The position numbers and the translations under genes are program-made. From Vairimorpha apis BRL 01 (taxonomy: Eukaryota > Microsporidia > Nosematidae), in NCBI GenBank assembly GCA_000447185.1, contig KE647050.1:1-11103 (forward strand): a DNA stretch of 11,103 nucleotides, given 5' to 3'. Under the pieces are notes generated by a model. It searched no databases. It was not told where the DNA came from and saw nothing but the letters and a program-made list of their open reading frames with translations. Each line of letters begins with the position of its first letter. The stretch's first letter is position 1. Below, in pieces: positions 7,473-11,103 of this stretch.

Positions 7473-9004
7473 TCATGGTCAATAGTTTTAGAATCAATAA
7501 AGATAACTTCATCATCATAATGTATTCCTGATTGTAAAAGTCCATCATAAAACAAAGTATTAGATAATTTCATTATATTAGCACCCATACGATATTGTAT
7601 ACAAAGTTTTGAATGATTATCATCTAGTAAATATTCAAAAAGTGAAGTATTTAATTCTTTGCTTGCTTTTACTAAAGGTTTAAGTTGTAAATGATCACCA
7701 AAAATAACAAATTTTTTACAAAGAGAAATAGGAATTAATGTAAGTAAAAGATGTTGTTGAGATCCTTCATCTATAATGCAAAAATCAAACTCTCTTTTAA
7801 TAAAAATAGGATCCTTGAAACCAAAACACGTGCTTGCAACTAAATCAATATTTTTAAAATACGTCTCAATTTCTTTTACACTATAAAAGTTAATATTTTC
7901 TTTGCAAGCTCTATATGCTCGAACTGTTTTAAGTTTATCTAAAATGTTTGTAATTGCCAAGTTTGTATAACATACCAATAAAATTTTTTTATTGAGATGA
8001 ATTAAAATTTTAATAAGTAGTATTATTACAGAAGATTTACCAGTACCAGGCATTCCATGTATTATTTTATAATTTTCACAATTCAAAGCTGAGTATAAAG
8101 CTGATTTTTGATCATCATTAAGCTTTAAAAAATATGGCATATATATATTTGGAATACTATGTTCATATTTTGTTGGTGAAGGTTGAGGTGGTGTAAAATA
8201 ATCAAAAGATGAAAATGACTTTTCTTCAAGACAAAAATTTATTTGTTTGTCTAATATATTCGTAGGTGTGGAATTATTCTCAATAGAAGATTGTGAAAAT
8301 TTTAAATTTTTATCATTATTTTTATCATTTTCAATTTGAAAAAAAATTGGAGAACTATTATTTTCTTGATTTATGATTTTTGAAGTACTTTCATTTTTAA
8401 AACGTTTACAAAAGTTTTCTTCTTCCATTTCATCATCAAAACTTGAAAAATCACATAAATCATCACTAATTTCCTGCACTTCGTTTTCAAAAATTAGACC
8501 GTTATCTTCGTTAGGTAATTTAAATCCACCTTTTTTATTTTTTTCTACGTATCTAAAAAAAGCCAACTGAACTAAAGAATATCTCATATATTTAAAAAAA
8601 GGATCTGATGCTCCAAAACTAATATAATAGTATTCACCGTTTTCTAATTTAATTTTTTCACTAAGGGCAACATGTAAAAAAGTATTATCAATTTTATTAA
8701 TAATTCCTTTACATAATTTAACGAAATCTTCGCTGTAGATATTAATAAACATATCTTCAATATTAGTTATTTTATCATCATACCTAAAAATAACCAATGT
8801 GCCTAGTTGTTTTTTTAATTTTACATGATGCCATGTTTCTTTAATTCTGTAATTTTCTTCTTTTTCTATAGCATTCCACATTTTTTTTAAAAAATGATCT
8901 GATCTTAAACTTAAAATTTTCTTGATTATTTTACAAATTTTAAGTTCATAACATGAGCAATCTAATATTCCAGAAATATTTGTTAATTTATTTCTTAATA
9001 TCAT
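7397..9004 (-). CDS. DNA2: DNA2 fragment 2: Fe-S region, barrel and superfamily 1 helicase core (frameshifted at both ends)
   Basis: 535 residues from the first ATG. Residues 16-24 carry three cysteines (CSCYELKIC) where DNA2 has three of its four Fe-S ligands. A beta-barrel-like segment follows (about 60-150), then a low-complexity acidic and Asn/Ser-rich stretch (165-290) and the helicase: Q motif LNDDQKSAL (296-304), Walker A GMPGTGKS (317-324), motif Ia CYTNLAITNIL, Walker B FCIIDEGSQ (408-416, Gly where DEAS is usual), motif III FGDHLQLKPLV and motif IV QYRM. DNA2 is a 5'-3' helicase and nuclease acting in Okazaki-flap processing and end resection in the nucleus. The last 17 or so residues of this frame are out of register; motifs V and VI continue in the next frame. 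Loss of activity cannot be concluded, since the breaks sit in homopolymers. Confidence 0.85.
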   Translation of the reverse strand: MILRNKLTNISGILDCSCYELKICKIIKKILSLRSDHFLKKMWNAIEKEENYRIKETWHHVKLKKQLGTLVIFRYDDKITNIEDMFINIYSEDFVKLCKGIINKIDNTFLHVALSEKIKLENGEYYYISFGASDPFFKYMRYSLVQLAFFRYVEKNKKGGFKLPNEDNGLIFENEVQEISDDLCDFSSFDDEMEEENFCKRFKNESTSKIINQENNSSPIFFQIENDKNNDKNLKFSQSSIENNSTPTNILDKQINFCLEEKSFSSFDYFTPPQPSPTKYEHSIPNIYMPYFLKLNDDQKSALYSALNCENYKIIHGMPGTGKSSVIILLIKILIHLNKKILLVCYTNLAITNILDKLKTVRAYRACKENINFYSVKEIETYFKNIDLVASTCFGFKDPIFIKREFDFCIIDEGSQQHLLLTLIPISLCKKFVIFGDHLQLKPLVKASKELNTSLFEYLLDDNHSKLCIQYRMGANIMKLSNTLFYDGLLQSGIHYDDEVIFIDSKTIDHEAFIKKVKTQQFYVILILKLKKIKS

Positions 9005-9044
9005 CAAACTTTTTGATTTCTATCATGTTTTAATTCAACCTTTA

Positions 9045-9959
9045 CTAATTTTTTGACGTTATATAATATAAATATGGTTGAAAATATTTTTGAAATTTTT
9101 CTTTCATCATTAAACTGTATAAAATAACTTGTGCTTTATGTGAAACTTCCATAGATTTACCACTTTTTATTTCTAAAACAGTATTTTTACCTATAGCATC
9201 CAAATTTCCTTTCAAATTCATACTTAGAGACACGATTCTTTTTTCGAAATCATCAAAAACAATATTATGACGTTCAAAGGATTTAATATTTTGAATCATT
9301 GATATCAAATCATTTCTGACATTTTTTTCATTTGTCTCACATATATAAATATTAAGTAAATTTTTCTTTATTGATTCGTTAATTTTGATCATAATAAATG
9401 GTAGCGTATAATTTTCTTTTAACATACACTCTTCCATTATTTCATGTAAAATAATACCATTAACTAGACATTTATCATTAAATTCAAACAAAATATCTGC
9501 TATTTTAGTGTTTATAAAAGGATTATTTATACACCTAATAGCAGATATTAAATTTGTTATTGTCATTAAATCGTCTTCAATAAACAACCAATGATGATCA
9601 TCAGTAATGTTAATATATATATAATCTGAATCTGTATTCTTCAACAATTCTTTTTCACAACACAAACATTTTGTAACAGTTATTTTTATATTTTTTTCAA
9701 AATTAATTTCTCTCCACTCACCATAAATATTGCATATAACGTCGTCTCCAATTAGAATTGTACGGTCCTCATATTTTTCAATATCTCTAATAATAAATTT
9801 TATGTGTGTTGGCTTATTATATTCTACATTATCAACGAATTCTGCAGATGTAAAAGAAAACTCACTTAATATTTGTTCTTCATCATAATTTGAAGTAATT
9901 TGGTTAGCATCACTCCAAAAAGAAATTGCACTTTTAAAATTTTTAGTAACTTTTTTCAT
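9045..9959 (-). CDS. DNA2: DNA2 fragment 1: N-terminal PD-(D/E)XK nuclease domain (frameshifted at its end)
   Basis: 304 residues. The frame runs up to 9995 but upstream of 9959 has only TTG; the ATG at 9959 has CCC eight bases upstream (9968-9970), supporting it. A further upstream ATG near 9996 is in another frame. Residues 138-143 (ISAIRC) match human DNA2 SSIRC, whose Cys136 is the first Fe-S ligand. Nuclease residues follow in order: His172 (GIILHEIM), Asp254 (NLKGNLDA), Glu263 and Lys265 (VLEIKSGK), Gln277 and Tyr281 (HKAQVILY). The frame stops at LYYITSKN, where the homologue continues for about 17 residues before LRN; that stretch appears in another frame and LRNKL opens fragment 2. 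The catalytic set is complete, so the nuclease half was recently under selection. KIN17 lies 82 bp upstream on the same strand. Confidence 0.85.
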   Translation of the reverse strand: MKKVTKNFKSAISFWSDANQITSNYDEEQILSEFSFTSAEFVDNVEYNKPTHIKFIIRDIEKYEDRTILIGDDVICNIYGEWREINFEKNIKITVTKCLCCEKELLKNTDSDYIYINITDDHHWLFIEDDLMTITNLISAIRCINNPFINTKIADILFEFNDKCLVNGIILHEIMEECMLKENYTLPFIMIKINESIKKNLLNIYICETNEKNVRNDLISMIQNIKSFERHNIVFDDFEKRIVSLSMNLKGNLDAIGKNTVLEIKSGKSMEVSHKAQVILYSLMMKEKFQKYFQPYLYYITSKN

Positions 9960-10041
9960 ATATTGAAGGGCTTCCAAGAAATTTTGTAAAATACATTATA
10001 CTCTCAATATATTAACTAGTAGTTATTGTATAATAAAAAAT

Positions 10042-10518
10042 TTATTTAATGTATTTATATAAATCAATATCATCAAAACATTCAACTTCTTCATATTCAT
10101 CTAAATCTATATTTCCTATTTCTTTAACGTCTAAATCACTACTATTTTCTTCTTCTTTTAAAGTGTGTTTTTCTGGAATAGTATATCTATCAAATCCTTT
10201 AACAAACCATTTTTCATCTTTTTTAACTATATCTACCTTATCTTTTAAATCCAAAGCCAATGAGTTGATATTTTTATATCCTACATCTTCAAATCGTATA
10301 ATATTATTATTTAAATAAACTTTATAAACATCCATTAAATTTTTGAATTCATCATATCTGTATATAAAACTACACAAATTTGTAATAAAAATATTTTTAA
10401 ATTTTTGTTTATCATTTCTCAATTTCATTTCATTTTCTTTATGATTTTGATTTTGTGAATGAGAGTTATAAGCTTTTTTTGTTTTTAACTTTTTTTTACA
10501 AAAAATACAAAATATCAT
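10042..10518 (-). CDS. KIN17: KIN17-like DNA/RNA-binding protein, zinc finger plus winged helix
   Basis: 158 residues. A C2H2 finger opens the protein: Cys4-x2-Cys7-x12-His20-x5-His26, the same spacing as KIN17 (Cys28, Cys31, His44, His50 in human). The KIN17 winged-helix region follows: FKNIFITNLCSFIYRYDEF, VYKVYLNNNIIRF, LALDLKDKVDIVKKDEKWFV, KGFDR, matching human DYFSEEFRNDFLELLRRRF and GWYIQYIDR in order. The tail (about 120-158) is strongly acidic. Human KIN17 is 393 residues; the N-terminal 25 residues, the basic middle and the C-terminal tandem SH3/KOW domains are missing, so this is a core version. KIN17 is nuclear, linked to replication, repair and RNA processing. GGG lies five bases before the ATG, and AATAAA overlaps the stop. 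It is transcribed toward DNA2. Confidence 0.82.
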   Translation of the reverse strand: MIFCIFCKKKLKTKKAYNSHSQNQNHKENEMKLRNDKQKFKNIFITNLCSFIYRYDEFKNLMDVYKVYLNNNIIRFEDVGYKNINSLALDLKDKVDIVKKDEKWFVKGFDRYTIPEKHTLKEEENSSDLDVKEIGNIDLDEYEEVECFDDIDLYKYIK

Positions 10519-10551
10519 TATATCCCTATTTTTTTTAAATTTATCCCTTGA
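10519..10551. promoter_or_regulatory. 33-bp bidirectional promoter between KIN17 and BET1
   Basis: The gap contains two C triplets: 10545-10547, four bases before the BET1 ATG, and 10524-10526, read as GGG five bases before the KIN17 ATG. An AAATTT core lies between them (10537-10542). CCC/GGG-like and AAATTT-like elements near starts are reported microsporidian promoter features. With only 33 bp available, 5' untranslated regions must be almost absent or each promoter must extend into the opposite gene. Confidence 0.6.
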
Positions 10552-10827
10552 ATGTTAGAATATGAATCAGATGATGAAGAAAGAATTCTTAGATCACGTA
10601 TAAGTGTACTTAAACATGTCGCATTAGAAATGTCAGATGAAATAAGATCTCAAAACATTAAATTAAAAAATTTAGAACCAGGATTTAATGATACACTGAA
10701 CAGCATATTTAGAAATATTAAAAATATTCGAAAACTTAAGCCTAATCATTTTAAAACATGGTTATATTATATTGGAGCAACAGTGGTTTTCGGTTTTTTA
10801 TTCTTTATTCTTTTTGTCTTAACTTAA
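10552..10827 (+). CDS. BET1: BET1-type Qc-SNARE
   Basis: 91 residues; tail-anchored membrane protein of ER-to-Golgi vesicle fusion. A short acidic N-terminus (ESDDEER) leads into a SNARE helix, about 13-66: LRSRISVLKHVALEMSDEIR, then SQNIKLKNLE, comparable with BET1 LKSL.I.IG.EV..QN..L. Gln34 is the expected zero-layer glutamine. Residues 70-90 (TWLYYIGATVVFGFLFFILF) form one transmembrane anchor with one residue after it. Typical BET1 is about 118-142 residues, so the N-terminal linker is trimmed. CCC lies four bases upstream of the ATG. Divergent from KIN17. No AATAAA at the stop. SFT1-like Qc-SNAREs are the nearest alternative. Confidence 0.82.
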   Translation: MLEYESDDEERILRSRISVLKHVALEMSDEIRSQNIKLKNLEPGFNDTLNSIFRNIKNIRKLKPNHFKTWLYYIGATVVFGFLFFILFVLT

Positions 10828-11103
10828 GAAAATTATTGTATTATGATTGAATTTAGTCTATATATATAATTTTTAGATCATAACATGGATATAATTGTTA
10901 TATCTTTTTTAAGAAACCAATTAAATATTTGTTTTTCTTTTTATATTATTATTTATTTGTAAATAAATGTATATATCTAGTTTGTATTTTTTTTATTTTT
11001 TTATATTAAGTTAACGTTTGATAATCTTTAAAAAATGAAATATAATGCATAAATATGAAAATTAAATTTGTAAAATATAAATAATTCTGAAATTTTATAT
11101 TTT

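Larger units (their letters stand above)
7176..9959 (-). pseudogene. DNA2: Whole DNA2 locus, broken by about three single-base shifts
   Basis: The three fragments add up to one DNA2 of roughly 920 residues, in the right domain order: nuclease, Fe-S, barrel, helicase 1A, helicase 2A. Breaks fall at T runs on the given strand: 9049-9054, about 9006-9014 and 7450-7454. No premature stop occurs inside a conserved domain, and catalytic residues are intact. That pattern fits homopolymer indel errors in the assembly better than old decay, but very recent pseudogenisation is possible. DNA2 is essential in yeast, which also favours a sequencing artefact or a second intact copy. Confidence 0.6.

Noticed and set aside
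8373..8570. Plus-strand 65-codon frame inside DNA2
   Set aside because: Antisense shadow of the low-complexity part of DNA2.
10049..10318. Plus-strand 89-codon frame inside KIN17
   Set aside because: Ser-rich antisense shadow of the acidic KIN17 tail.
10888..10904. Hairpin followed by a T run, resembling a bacterial intrinsic terminator
   Set aside because: The genes are eukaryotic, the stem is only 7 AT pairs, and it lies 60 bp beyond BET1.
10885..10962. 26-codon ORF after BET1
   Set aside because: Too short, with no recognisable feature or start motif.
1..11103. tRNA, rRNA or CRISPR array
   Set aside because: No T-arm-like motif, no rRNA-like GC-rich block and no regularly spaced repeats were found by eye.

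Overview
The window looks like nuclear DNA of a microsporidian (obligate intracellular fungal-lineage parasite). The pointers are very AT-rich spacers, short intron-poor genes, reduced versions of eukaryotic proteins (BET1 SNARE, KIN17, DNA2, LC8 dynein light chain, CXXC zinc protein, stand-alone homeodomain proteins), a REL-endonuclease non-LTR retroelement fragment, and CCC or GGG triplets just upstream of ATG codons, a start-site signal described for Microsporidia. No rRNA, tRNA or CRISPR was seen. The genus cannot be fixed from sequence alone.

Layout. 1-387: AT-rich spacer. 388-825 (+): 5'-truncated non-LTR retrotransposon remnant with the C-terminal endonuclease domain, much richer in GC than its surroundings. 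941-1957 (-): class I fructose-bisphosphate aldolase. 1958-3765: 1.8 kb AT-rich spacer with one possible decayed coding relic near 3110-3428. 3766-4086 (-) and 4342-4728 (+): two head-to-head, mutually similar homeodomain genes, recalling the homeobox pair proposed as a mating-type-like locus in Encephalitozoon cuniculi. 4729-6122: 1.4 kb AT-rich spacer holding a striking inverted repeat (two 66-bp arms, 65/66 matching, 386 bp apart), probably a foldback or MITE-like element. 6123-6629 (+): CXXC zinc-binding (DUF866/CZIB-like) protein. 6732-7058 (-): LC8-type dynein light chain. 7176-9959 (-): DNA2 nuclease-helicase broken into three reading-frame pieces. 10042-10518 (-): minimal KIN17. 10552-10827 (+): BET1-type SNARE, sharing a 33-bp bidirectional promoter with KIN17. 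10828-11103: AT-rich spacer with nothing recognised.

The genes do not form one pathway. Glycolysis (aldolase), DNA replication and repair (DNA2, KIN17), ER-Golgi traffic (BET1), motor or hub function (LC8) and transcription control (homeodomain pair) lie side by side. The left 60 percent is gene-poor with mobile-element traces; the right 40 percent is compact. The items most worth following are the divergent homeodomain pair (one member has lost the key DNA-contact residues), the 66-bp inverted repeat, and the multiply frameshifted DNA2 gene.
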